DNA from: Leucocoprinus leucothites
Taxonomy: Eukaryota > Basidiomycota > Agaricomycetes > Agaricales > Agaricaceae
Assembly (NCBI GenBank): GCA_013368445.1
Contig: JAACJO010000001.1
Span: 62,001-126,000 of the forward strand
DNA: 64,000 nucleotides
Direction: 5' to 3'
This document shows, piece by piece, positions 51,304 to 61,100 of the stretch; position 1 is the first letter of the stretch; the number at the start of each line of letters is the position of its first letter. Made by a program: the position numbers and the translations under genes. The notes beneath the pieces are model-generated. The model did no database searches, was not told the DNA's origin, and saw nothing but the letters and a program-made list of their open reading frames with translations.

Positions 51304-51551
51304 CGATCGCCAGCTCGATATCGCACTAGCCGACTAGATCGCTGTGCTTGATGTCTGAGAAGGACTAGATCGACCTGTTATGGGAAGGCCGCTTTCCAAG
51401 CGCCACCGCTGTACCTTGTGAAGGGCCCAGCATCCCTTCTCATTTCTGTGTCTTACCCTAGCCCTTAGGCGATTTGGGTTCGAAACCTTGCTCGATTAGC
51501 GCATCACTGCTGCTTCTAACGAACAACGTTGACTGACGACTTCTTTTCAGA

Positions 51552-54500
51552 ATGTCTTCTATCAACAACGGAGCTTCTCGCATTCCCGTCCTTCAAGGCC
51601 CCCAGAACTACCAGTTTTGGTCCATGAGGATGCAGGGATATCTCTCAATGATCACGACCCCTGGAACCCCTCTCACGGGATGGACTGTTACAACCGGCTT
51701 AGCACCCGCACTCCCTGCTGTCATTGCTCCGGCAATTGACGAAAGCGGAAGTGTCACAAATGCTGAAGAAGCTGCAGCTTCCCTTGCGCTTCGACAGGAG
51801 GAAGAACGCCGTCGAAACTTCCTAGAGCAATCTGCGATTGGCCTGCTGATCCAAGCGGTCCCAGATTCGATGCTCCACTTAATAGTCCAAGGAGACCCCA
51901 CTGCCACTTGGGACAGTCTCCAACGCCTTTACGGCGTCCAAGGTCCTGCATCTGTTTATGGCGACTTCGTCCGCGCCGTCTCCTGGTCTCTCCCCGGAAA
52001 CATGGATCCGGCTCAGTCCATCGCTGAGCTCGAATCTCTATTCACTCGGATCGAAGGCGCGACCGCGCGACTTCCCGAGGTGATCCGTGCCATGATTTTG
52101 CTTCGCGCTGTCCCGCAAGGGATGGAAACCTTAGCGCAGTCAATCCTTGCGAATCAAACGCAAATGTCCCAACTCACGTGGGATCTGGTCCGTAGCGCCA
52201 TCCAGGCTGCTTGGTCCCAGAAGATGACTGCTTCCGCTTCTCGCGCCGGCCGCTCCAACGGCCAATGGCAGCAGAACCGGAACCCCGGCAATCAACTACG
52301 TCAGGGGCAAGGACAACAACCGCAAGGGCCGTTTCGATCACAGCCCCAGCAGCAGCAGCAGCAACAGCAGCCTCCTAATCAAGGCGCTGGCCAGAAGCCT
52401 GGTAACCCCCAGACTGGCAATCCCGGCGGAGATGGCAAGAAAGGAAAACGCGGTAAGAGAGGAGGCAAAAAGGGTAAGGGCGCTGCTAATGAAGCTGCGA
52501 CCGATGCCGACGCCACCACCTCCGGAGTCACCAACATCGCTCCTCAATATGGCGCTTCCAGTGCCATCGGTTTCGCTGCCCCCGCTATCGCTAACCGTCC
52601 TCTCCTCGCGAACCGGATCGCCTCGCTGGCAGAACCGGCTAACGCAGGCCCTTCGTCATCCACACGCCACCTTGTTGCAGAAGCGCGAAAGAATACACCG
52701 CGGCTTCAAGAGCGAATCTCCGAATCTCCTCAGTCCGAGGGATATCGTCGCAGAAGCTCGAAAGCTACCAAGGATAAGGTGTTGAAAATCTGGGATGAAA
52801 GGCTCGCCGACCTCGCGGTTGAAGCCGAAACGACGGGCTCCATAATCGAGGAAATCCCTTACTATGGAGGAGATATGGACGAATGCCCACCGTCGCCGAG
52901 GATGACACCTCCGGCTGATCCGATGCTCGAATCCGACTCCGAGGGGGAGGATTCTGACGGGTGGACTTCTGGGTTGTGGACAACGCAAGTTCTTTCTTCT
53001 ATCTCTGATTGGATTAACACTGATACGGTGATGCCACAGCACGACCGAGAAGGGGCCTGTCGCCTCGCTCGAGCCTGCTCCCATGTGAGCGCTCCTGGCC
53101 ACGCTGAACAATTTCGCGGACTAGTTACGTCGTCTCTGGCTCCTGTATATACTTCTCCTGTATCGCGCACTATTTCGGTCGCCCTTATGGGGCTTTTATT
53201 AAATTCTGATTTGACCTCTGTGCCGCGCTGTGTGAATCTATCTAAGTGTGAGAAAGCTCTATGTTGCCACTGTAAGGGAAAGAAAGCGCCTTCACGGGCT
53301 GCTTCTTGGATTCTTGATTCGGGTGCTTCCGCACATTTCACACCCTATTTGGACGATTTTTCTACAATCGAAATGGGGAAATTTGGTGAAATTCAGACAG
53401 CTAACAAGAACGCTCCCCTATTCATTTCGGGTCGAGGCACTGTCTTGATCGAACACGAGATCCATGATAACGGAAAAACGATCACTGCGACGACTTCATT
53501 GTCTCCTGTGTTCTATGTAAAGGGTATGCACGATCGCCTCATGTCTGCCGGTCAACTCCTGGAATCCGGGTTGCGCAGCGAGGCCGATAAACATGGTACA
53601 ATCTTTCGGGATGAGTCAGGCAATGCTGTTTTGTCAGCGGCTCCTCGCTCTGAGTCGCAGCCTACGCTACAAATGGTAAGATGTCGAATTGTACATTCGA
53701 ATGCTTCGAGCCATGTCGCTCAGCATCCTGACTATAACATCTGGCATCAACGTTTAGGACATCCGTCTAATCGCGTGTTGAGCAAAACTACAGACTCCAC
53801 GCTGAATGGACCTCAGGTTTCAATTCCCGATCATTCGCGCCCTTGTCCAGGCTGCATGAAAGGGAAGATGCACCAGAAACCCTTTAACGATAACCCAATT
53901 CGGGCAAAAGAAGCCTTTGAGCACGTTCACAGTGATCTCTTTGAGCTCCCCATCGTATCTTATCACAAGTACAAATGGGTCATGACCTTATTGGACGATT
54001 ACTCCTCATTTGCCCACGTGGTGCTTCTGCGATCAAAAGCCGAAGCAGCTCCCCGCATGGTTGAGCTTCTAACTTATGTTCAGAACCAATTTGGCAAATC
54101 GATTCGTCGATTTACATCCGATCGAGGAGGAGAATTCGTAGCAGGTACCCTGCAAGATTATCTTAGGGTGAAAGGGATTGAGTTCACACCGAGTGCGCCC
54201 CGCGTCCATCAACAGAACGGGCGAGCAGAAAGATTGAATCGAACACTGCATGAGAAGGCGCAAGCCATGCGACTTCACGCGTGTCTTCCAGATTCATGGT
54301 GGGATTTCGCGATTAACACCGCAACCCATATCTACAATCGCACATCGATGAACCACATCCAATGGAAAACTCCGTTTGAGTTAGTACATGGACATAAACC
54401 TGACATCAGTCACCTACGAGTATTCGGTTGTGCAGCATATGTGTTCCTTCCAGACGAAATGCGCCCGAATAAATTATCTGCGAGATCTGAACTGATGATC

Positions 54501-56867
54501 TTTGTTGGATATGATCGGGAGAAGAATTACATCTTTCTCCGCCATACTCGAGGGAACGCTGAGTTTATCTCGCCGACTGTCATCTTCGATGAAAAGATGT
54601 TCCCAAAATGTCCAGACCAAAAACCCGCGGTTTACCCCGAGCCGCCTCGCGCTGAGATTCCTCCAATCTCGACTATTCCGAATGTTCCAAATATAGACCA
54701 TCCACCTGCACCTCGAGGAGGAGAGCCGCCTCGTGCGCCTTCACCTCGTGCTCCTCCACGCCCTAAAACACCTTCACCTCCTAGATCGCCAAGCCCACCT
54801 CTTTCTTACGCTGATCCTGATGATCGCGATCTAAAAGAAGAGGAAGAAGAAGTTGAGTTACCTCCTTCTCCGGGACCTTCGCGAAAGGAACCTGGTCCAC
54901 GTAAACGTGCTCGGTCTCCCACTCCGCCCGAGGTACCGCCACCGCGACCTTCGGTCCAAGATGATCTTGATGCACTAGAACGGCTCGACCGCTGGGTCAC
55001 CGAACGTGAAAATCGCCGTCCTAGGCGAAATGTTCAACCTCCGAACAGACCAGGAAACGTGTATGGTGATAGGAGCGACCCTCTTGATGTCATCCGACGA
55101 TATAGGGAACTCAATCCTAACTTACCGCGCAATCGTGCCCAATATCGACCTATTCCTGGAGCAATTTCCGATGAGGAAGCTCGGAATAGATTACGAAACT
55201 GGAATATCCCTCATCCGGATAGTAGTATCGACAATAAACCGTCATCTACCGATTTTGCGAAGTTCGTGAAGGAAGGGGGGGTAAAATTAGTCGATTTCCT
55301 TCTCGCACAACGCGCCAACGGGCCAGTTCCCGAACAGTTTCGAGATATCGCGAACTTAGACGCTGATTCTCAAACCAAATGGCAAAAAGCGATGCTTGAG
55401 GAATTAGACGCGCTTCACAAGCGTGGTGTATACGAGCTCGTTGATCTCCCAAAAGGAAGGAGAGCTATTAAAAATAGATGGGTTTATAACATCAAGTCCG
55501 ATAATCGCTATCGCTCTCGCCTTGTTGCGAAAGGGTTCTCCCAGATCGAGGGAATCGACTTCGATGAACTCTTTTCTCCAGTTGTCCGATATGAGACCGC
55601 GTGCCTACTTCTTGGCATTGCAGCGCTTGAGGACTTTGACCTTCACTCTGTTGATGTCAAAACAGCCTATTTATATGGCGATCTGGATGAAGAGATCTAT
55701 ATGGAGCAGCCAGAAGGATTCCGACTTCCTGGCCATGAGAAGAAAGTCTGGAGATTACGCAAAGCGATCTACAGTCTAAAACAAGCCGGCTTATCTTGGT
55801 GGAAAGCACTCACTTCATCGATGCTGAAACTTGGATTCAAGCGCTGTAAGTCCGACGCTGGCGTTTATCATTTCACCCATCCCAAGACCGGCGAGCGTGT
55901 CTTTGCGGTCGTTTATGTGGATGATGTCTTCTTTATGGGTAAAAAGAATTCCCTGCTCCTCTCTGAGTTGAAGCAAAAATTCATGACTACTTGGGAATGT
56001 CGTGACCAAGGTGAACTTTCCGAGTTCCTAGGCATGAACATATCACGCGATCGAAAAGAGAGAAAACTCTATGTAGATCAAGTGAAATACCTCGATAAGG
56101 TTCTTGAGAAGTTTGATATCCCCAAAGGCGCGAAATTTACACCGCTGCCATCAGGATTCGTCTTCGAACCCTATGTCGATAAGGTAGATCCTAAGTTTAG
56201 GACTCGTTACCAACAGTTAGTCGGATCGCTGATGTATCTTATGATCGGATCGAGACCTGACATATCCTTTGCGGTTGTCAAACTCTCCCAGCAATCTGCC
56301 GCCCCCTCCAATGCGCACTTCCGGGCTGGACTCCATGTGCTGCAATATTTGCGATCAACGCGCAATTATCGACTTGTCTTTGATGGAGCTTCTAACCAGG
56401 CCGTCATCGCTTGTTCCGATAGTGATTGGGCGCAAGACGGACAGTCTCGACGATCTGTCACGGGTAATTTTGTCACAATAGCGCGTGGACCTGTAAGCTG
56501 GCTTAGCCGCAAGCAGAAAACTGTCGCTTTGTCGTCTACTGAAGCTGAGTATATGGCGCTATCTGATTGCAGCTGCCAGCTGATGTGGATTCGACAACTT
56601 CTCGAAGAGATAGGTTTTAAAATTCCTGCTCCGATTCTCTATGGTGATAATATCGGATCTATCTTCTGGAGCGAGAACCCTGTTCAAGAAAAACGCTCGA
56701 AGCATATTGATATACGATACCACTATATCCGAGATATCGTTGAAGAAGGTTCCGTTGAGTTGGAATTTATCGAGGGCTCAAACAACCCTGCCGATATTCT
56801 GACGAAAAACCTCGGTTCAATTCTCTTCAATAAATTTGTTTATTCTCTGGGTATCGAATTTCTTTAG
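51552..56867 (+). CDS. Copia Gag-Pol polyprotein (element 1, intact)
   Basis: 1771 aa in one frame. Gag: GPQNYQFWSMRMQGYL start and a UBN2-like domain to about residue 235, then a Gln/Gly-rich and Lys-rich basic tract (about 240-320). Only a weak Cys cluster (CEKALCCHCKGKK) precedes protease, not a classic CCHC knuckle. Protease: WILDSGASAHFT near 586. GAG-pre-integrase: IWHQRLGHPS and CPGCMKGKMH (HHCC zinc site, about 730-780). Integrase catalytic D795 (VHSDLF), D857 (TSDRGGEF) and E893 (NGRAERLNR), D-x35-E. A Pro/acidic linker follows (about 1030-1180). Reverse transcriptase: RLVAKGFSQ, VDVKTAYLYGDL, YVDD near 1455. RNase H: CSDSDWA near 1623, LSSTEAEYMAL, KHIDIRYHYIRD. PR-INT-RT-RH order defines Copia. 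The ATG follows ttttcaga; upstream in-frame starts are absent. Confidence 0.97.
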   Translation: MSSINNGASRIPVLQGPQNYQFWSMRMQGYLSMITTPGTPLTGWTVTTGLAPALPAVIAPAIDESGSVTNAEEAAASLALRQEEERRRNFLEQSAIGLLIQAVPDSMLHLIVQGDPTATWDSLQRLYGVQGPASVYGDFVRAVSWSLPGNMDPAQSIAELESLFTRIEGATARLPEVIRAMILLRAVPQGMETLAQSILANQTQMSQLTWDLVRSAIQAAWSQKMTASASRAGRSNGQWQQNRNPGNQLRQGQGQQPQGPFRSQPQQQQQQQQPPNQGAGQKPGNPQTGNPGGDGKKGKRGKRGGKKGKGAANEAATDADATTSGVTNIAPQYGASSAIGFAAPAIANRPLLANRIASLAEPANAGPSSSTRHLVAEARKNTPRLQERISESPQSEGYRRRSSKATKDKVLKIWDERLADLAVEAETTGSIIEEIPYYGGDMDECPPSPRMTPPADPMLESDSEGEDSDGWTSGLWTTQVLSSISDWINTDTVMPQHDREGACRLARACSHVSAPGHAEQFRGLVTSSLAPVYTSPVSRTISVALMGLLLNSDLTSVPRCVNLSKCEKALCCHCKGKKAPSRAASWILDSGASAHFTPYLDDFSTIEMGKFGEIQTANKNAPLFISGRGTVLIEHEIHDNGKTITATTSLSPVFYVKGMHDRLMSAGQLLESGLRSEADKHGTIFRDESGNAVLSAAPRSESQPTLQMVRCRIVHSNASSHVAQHPDYNIWHQRLGHPSNRVLSKTTDSTLNGPQVSIPDHSRPCPGCMKGKMHQKPFNDNPIRAKEAFEHVHSDLFELPIVSYHKYKWVMTLLDDYSSFAHVVLLRSKAEAAPRMVELLTYVQNQFGKSIRRFTSDRGGEFVAGTLQDYLRVKGIEFTPSAPRVHQQNGRAERLNRTLHEKAQAMRLHACLPDSWWDFAINTATHIYNRTSMNHIQWKTPFELVHGHKPDISHLRVFGCAAYVFLPDEMRPNKLSARSELMIFVGYDREKNYIFLRHTRGNAEFISPTVIFDEKMFPKCPDQKPAVYPEPPRAEIPPISTIPNVPNIDHPPAPRGGEPPRAPSPRAPPRPKTPSPPRSPSPPLSYADPDDRDLKEEEEEVELPPSPGPSRKEPGPRKRARSPTPPEVPPPRPSVQDDLDALERLDRWVTERENRRPRRNVQPPNRPGNVYGDRSDPLDVIRRYRELNPNLPRNRAQYRPIPGAISDEEARNRLRNWNIPHPDSSIDNKPSSTDFAKFVKEGGVKLVDFLLAQRANGPVPEQFRDIANLDADSQTKWQKAMLEELDALHKRGVYELVDLPKGRRAIKNRWVYNIKSDNRYRSRLVAKGFSQIEGIDFDELFSPVVRYETACLLLGIAALEDFDLHSVDVKTAYLYGDLDEEIYMEQPEGFRLPGHEKKVWRLRKAIYSLKQAGLSWWKALTSSMLKLGFKRCKSDAGVYHFTHPKTGERVFAVVYVDDVFFMGKKNSLLLSELKQKFMTTWECRDQGELSEFLGMNISRDRKERKLYVDQVKYLDKVLEKFDIPKGAKFTPLPSGFVFEPYVDKVDPKFRTRYQQLVGSLMYLMIGSRPDISFAVVKLSQQSAAPSNAHFRAGLHVLQYLRSTRNYRLVFDGASNQAVIACSDSDWAQDGQSRRSVTGNFVTIARGPVSWLSRKQKTVALSSTEAEYMALSDCSCQLMWIRQLLEEIGFKIPAPILYGDNIGSIFWSENPVQEKRSKHIDIRYHYIRDIVEEGSVELEFIEGSNNPADILTKNLGSILFNKFVYSLGIEFL

Positions 56868-56932
56868 CGCTCTCATAGCTGCTTAGACGAAGCGCTCTTA
56901 TAGCCGCTCAATTATGCATCTCCCGCCATTTC

Positions 56933-56945
56933 GAGTGAGGAGGAG
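56933..56945 (+). other. Polypurine tract of element 1
   Basis: gagtgaggaggag abuts the 3' LTR. It is the expected plus-strand priming site. The inverted copy in element 2 is at about 58071-58083. Confidence 0.8.
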
Positions 56946-57318
56946 TGTTGAATCACGTGCGCGTTTATACGCTGCTACGTTCGTGTTCACTCTCAATTAT
57001 GACATATGCATTCTATTATTAGATACCACTATGCTCACGCACCGATACTTCGTGCGGACGATACATGTTTTACTATACGTTTTACCTGTACCCTTTACCA
57101 CCTCGAAACGATGGTGTAATACCCTCTTTATAGTAGAATTATTCGAACTCTTTAGTATAAATACCTTGTATTTTCCTCGTTATTCTACAGTCAATTCTAT
57201 CTACTCAGTCGCAACTACTACCTCGATAACACTCCCATAACAGACTAACTGCCTAGTAAAGTGAGTACTGACCTCGTCGTCTACCTTCACCGCTACGCTC
57301 CCCGTTGCTGCTTCGACA
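56946..57318 (+). repeat. 3' LTR of element 1
   Basis: 373 bp, matching the 5' LTR except for one G/A difference. Followed by the CTGAG duplication. Confidence 0.93.
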
Positions 57319-57696
57319 CTGAGGAATGCTACTGTATCACGATTTGATCGCCCGTTATTGTGACTTCTTGCCTCGCCTATCATATGAGACAAAGAACTTA
57401 GAACTAACCCATGTGGTTTGTATCCAAGAACACGAGCAAACCATTTCTACTTCTTTGGTCGAGTTGATGGATCCCAAACACGAGCAAACAATGTCTACTT
57501 CTTTACCGAGTTTGATAAACCCGAGCAAGCAAGGTCTACTTCTTCACCGAGTTTGATGGATCCCAAACAGGATCGGGCAATGTGTACTTTAGTGTTGTCA
57601 CCACTTGGCTCAGCTTGCCTCCGCTCCGCTCAGGGCCAGCTCCGCTGTGTGACGGCTCAGAAGCCCTTGAATAGCTGTGAATTCGGCTCAGCTCGG
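57319..57696. other. 378-bp spacer between the two Copia elements
   Basis: Host sequence between the two 3' LTRs. It starts with the CTGAG duplication (57319-57323) and holds a short tandem repeat (57431-57590). No gene. Confidence 0.8.
57431..57590. repeat. Imperfect ~42-48-bp tandem repeats
   Basis: Units at 57431-57478, 57479-57520, 57521-57567 and a partial at 57568-57590. Each contains CGAGCAAAC/GCAA-x-GTCTACTTCTT and, in the full units, CGAGTTTGATGGATCCCAAA or a close variant. Confidence 0.75.
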
Positions 57697-58070
57697 CGTC
57701 GAAGCAGCAACGGGGAGCGTAGCGGTGAAGGTAGACGACGAGGTCAGTACTCACTTTACTAGGCAGTTAGTCTGTTATGGGAGTTGGTTCGAGGTAGTAG
57801 TTGCGACTGAGTAGATAGAATTGACTGTAGAATAACGAAGAAAATACAAGGTATTTATACTAAAGTGTTCGAATAATTCTACTATTAAAGAGGGTATTAC
57901 ACCATTGTTTCAAGGTGTTAAAGGGTATAGATGAAACATATAGTAAAACATGTATAGTCCGCACGAAGTATCGGTGCGTGAGCATAGTGGTATCTAATAA
58001 TAGAATGCATATGTCATAATTGAGAGTGAACACGAACGTAGCAGCGTATAAACGCGCACGTGATTCAACA
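57697..58070 (-). repeat. 3' LTR of element 2
   Basis: About 374 bp, reverse orientation, ending GATTCAACA next to the inverted purine tract ctcctcctcactc. It carries one extra A relative to the element-1 LTRs within ctcttta(a)tagtag. Confidence 0.88.
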
Positions 58071-58148
58071 CTCCTCCTCACTCGAAATGGCGGGAGATGC
58101 ATAATTGAGCGGCTATAAGAGCGCTTCGTCTAAGCAGCTATGAGAGCG

Positions 58149-61100
58149 CTAAAGAAATTCGATACCCAGAGAATAAACAAATTTATTGAAGAGAATTGAA
58201 CCGAGGTTTTTCGTCAGAATATCGGCAGGGTTGTTTGAGCCCTCGATAAATTCCAACTCAACGGAACCTTCTTCAACGATATCTCGGATATAGTGGTATC
58301 GTATATCAATATGCTTCGAGCGTTTTTCTTGAACAGGGTTCTCGCTCCAGAAGATAGATCCGATATTATCACCATAGAGAATCGGAGCAGGAATTTTAAA
58401 ACCTATCTCTTCGAGAAGTTGTCGAATCCACATCAGCTGGCGGCTGCAATCAGATAGCGCCATATACTCAGCTTCAGTAGACGACAAAGCGACAGTTTTC
58501 TGCTTGCGGCTAAGCCAGCTTACAGGTCCACGCGCTATTGTGACAAAATTACCCGTGACAGATCGTCGAGACTGTCCGTCTTGCGCCCAATCACTATTGG
58601 AACAAGCGATGACGGCCTGGTTAGAAGCTCCATCAAAGACGAGTCGATAATTGTGTGTTGATCGCAAATATTGCAGCACATGGAGTCCAGCCCGGAAGTG
58701 CGCATTGGAAGGGGCGGCAGATTGCTGGGAGAGTTTGACAACCGCGAAGGATATGTCAGGTCTCGATCCGATCATAAGATACATCAGCGATCCGACTAAC
58801 TGTTGGTAACGAGTCCTAAACTTAGGATCTACCTTATCGACATAGGGTTCGAAGACGAATCCTGATGGCAGCGGTGTAAATTTCGCGCCTTTGGGGATAT
58901 CAAACTTCTCAAGAACCTTATCGAGGTATTTCACTTGATCTATATAGAGTTTTCTCTCTTTTCGATCGCGTGATATGTTCATGCCTAGGAACTCAGAAAG
59001 TTCACCTTGGTCACGACATTCCCAAGTAGTCATGAATTTTTGCTTCAACTCGGAGAGGAGCGGGGAATTCTTTTTACCCATAAAGAAGACATCATCCACA
59101 TAAACGACCGCAAAGACACGCTCGCCAGTCTTAGGATGTGTAAAATGATAAACGCCAGCGTCGGACTTACAGCGCTTGAATCCAAGTTTCAGCATCGATG
59201 AAGTGAGTGCTTTCCACCAAGATAAGCCGGCTTGTTTTAGACTGTAGATCGCTTTGCGTAATCTCCAGACTTTCTTCTCATGGCCAGGAAGTCGGAATCC
59301 TTCTGGCTGCTCCATATAGATCTCTTCATCCAGATCGCCATATAAATAGGCTGTTTTGACATCAACAGAGTGAAGGTCAAAGTCCTCAAGCGCTGCAATG
59401 CCAAGAAGTAGGCACGCGGTCTCATATCGGACAACTGGAGAAAAGAGTTCATCGAAGTCAATTCCCTCGATCTGGGAGAACCCTTTCGCAACAAGGCGAG
59501 AGCGATAGCGATTATCGGACTTGATGTTATAAACCCATCTATTTTTAATAGCTCTCCTTCCTTTTGGGAGATCAACAAGCTCGTATACACCACGCTTGTG
59601 AAGCGCGTCTAATTCCTCAAGCATCGCTTTTTGCCATTTGGTTTGAGTATCAGCGTCTAAGTTCGCGATATCTCGAAACTGTTCGGGAACTGGCCCGTTG
59701 GCGCGTTGTGCGAGAAGGAAGTCGACTAATTTTACCCCCCCTTCCTTCACGAACTTCGCAAAATCGGTAGATGACGGTTTATGGTCGATACTACTATCCG
59801 GGTGAGGGATATTCCAATTTCGTAATCTGTTCCGAGCTTCCTCATCGGAATTTGCTCCAGGAATAGGTCGATATTGGGCACGATTGTGCGGTAAGTTAGG
59901 ATTGAGTTCCCTATATCGTCGAATGACATCAAGAGGGTCGCTCCTATCACCATACACGTTTCCTGGTCTGTTCGGAGGTTGAACATTTCGCCTAGGACGG
60001 CGGTTTTCATGTTCGGTGACCCAGCGGTCGAGCCGTTCTAGTGCATCAAGGTCATCCTGGACCGAAGGTCGCGGTGGCGGTACCTCGGGTGGAGATGGAG
60101 ACCGAGCACGTTTACGTGGACCAGGTTCCTTTCGCGAAGGTCCCGGAGAAGGAGGTAACTCAACTTCCTCTTCCTCTTCTTTTGGATCGCGATCTTCCGG
60201 ATCAGCGTAAGAAAGAGGTGGGCTTGGCGATCTAGGAGGTGAAGGTGTTTTAGGGTGTGGAGGAGTACGAGGTGAAGGCGCACGAGGCGGCTCTCCTCCT
60301 CGAGGTGCAGGCGGATGGTCTATATTTGGAACATTCGGAATCGTCGAGATTGGAGGAATCTCAGTGCGAGGCGGCTCGGGGTAAACTGCGGGTTTTTGAT
60401 CTGGACATTTTGGGAACATCTTTTCATCAAAGATGACAGTCGGCGAGATGAACTCGGTGTTCCCTCGAGTATGGTGGAGAAAGATGTAATTCTTCTCCCG
60501 ATCATATCCAACGAAGATCATCAGTTCAGATTTCGCAGATAATTTATTCGGGCGCATTTCATCCGGAAGGAACACATATGCAGCACAACCGAATACTCGT
60601 AGGTGACTGATGTCAGGTTTATGTCCATGTACTAACTCAAACGGAGTTTTCCATTGGATGCGGTTCATCGATGTGCGATTGTAGATATGGGTTGCGGTGT
60701 TAATCGCGAAATCCCACCATGAATCTGGAAGACACGCGTGAAGTCGCATGGCCTGCGCCTTCTCATGCAGTGTTCGATTCAATCTTTCTGCTCGCCCGTT
60801 TTGTTGATGGACGCGGGGTGCACTCGGTGTGAACTCAATCCCTTTCACCCTAAGATAATCTTGCAGGGTACCTGCTACGAATTCTCCTCCTCGATTGGAT
60901 GTGAATCGACGAATCGATTTGCCAAATTGGTTCTGAACGTAAGTTAGAAGCTCAACCATGCGGGGAGCTGCTTCAGCTTTTGATCGCAGAAGCACCACGT
61001 GGGCAAATGAGGAGTAATCGTCCAATAAGGTCATGACCCATTTGTACTTGTGATAAGATACGATGGGGAGCTCAAAGAGATCACTGTGAACGTGCTCAAA

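Larger units (their letters stand above)
50919..57318 (+). mobile_element. Complete Ty1/Copia LTR retrotransposon (element 1)
   Basis: A 6.4-kb element with 373-bp direct LTRs at 50919-51291 and 56946-57318 that I find to differ at one site (ttcAtg versus ttcGtg). Boundaries are TGTTG...CGACA, flanked by CTGAG target duplications. The primer-binding site GGTTATGGGCCC follows the 5' LTR, a purine tract precedes the 3' LTR, and one uninterrupted Gag-Pol ORF lies between. Every feature needed for autonomous retrotransposition is visible, so it is young and may be competent. Confidence 0.96.

Noticed and set aside
51480..51510. GGGTTCGAAACC, resembling a tRNA B box, in the element leader
   Set aside because: Neighbouring bases do not form a T-arm stem or any cloverleaf, and no A box sits at the right distance.
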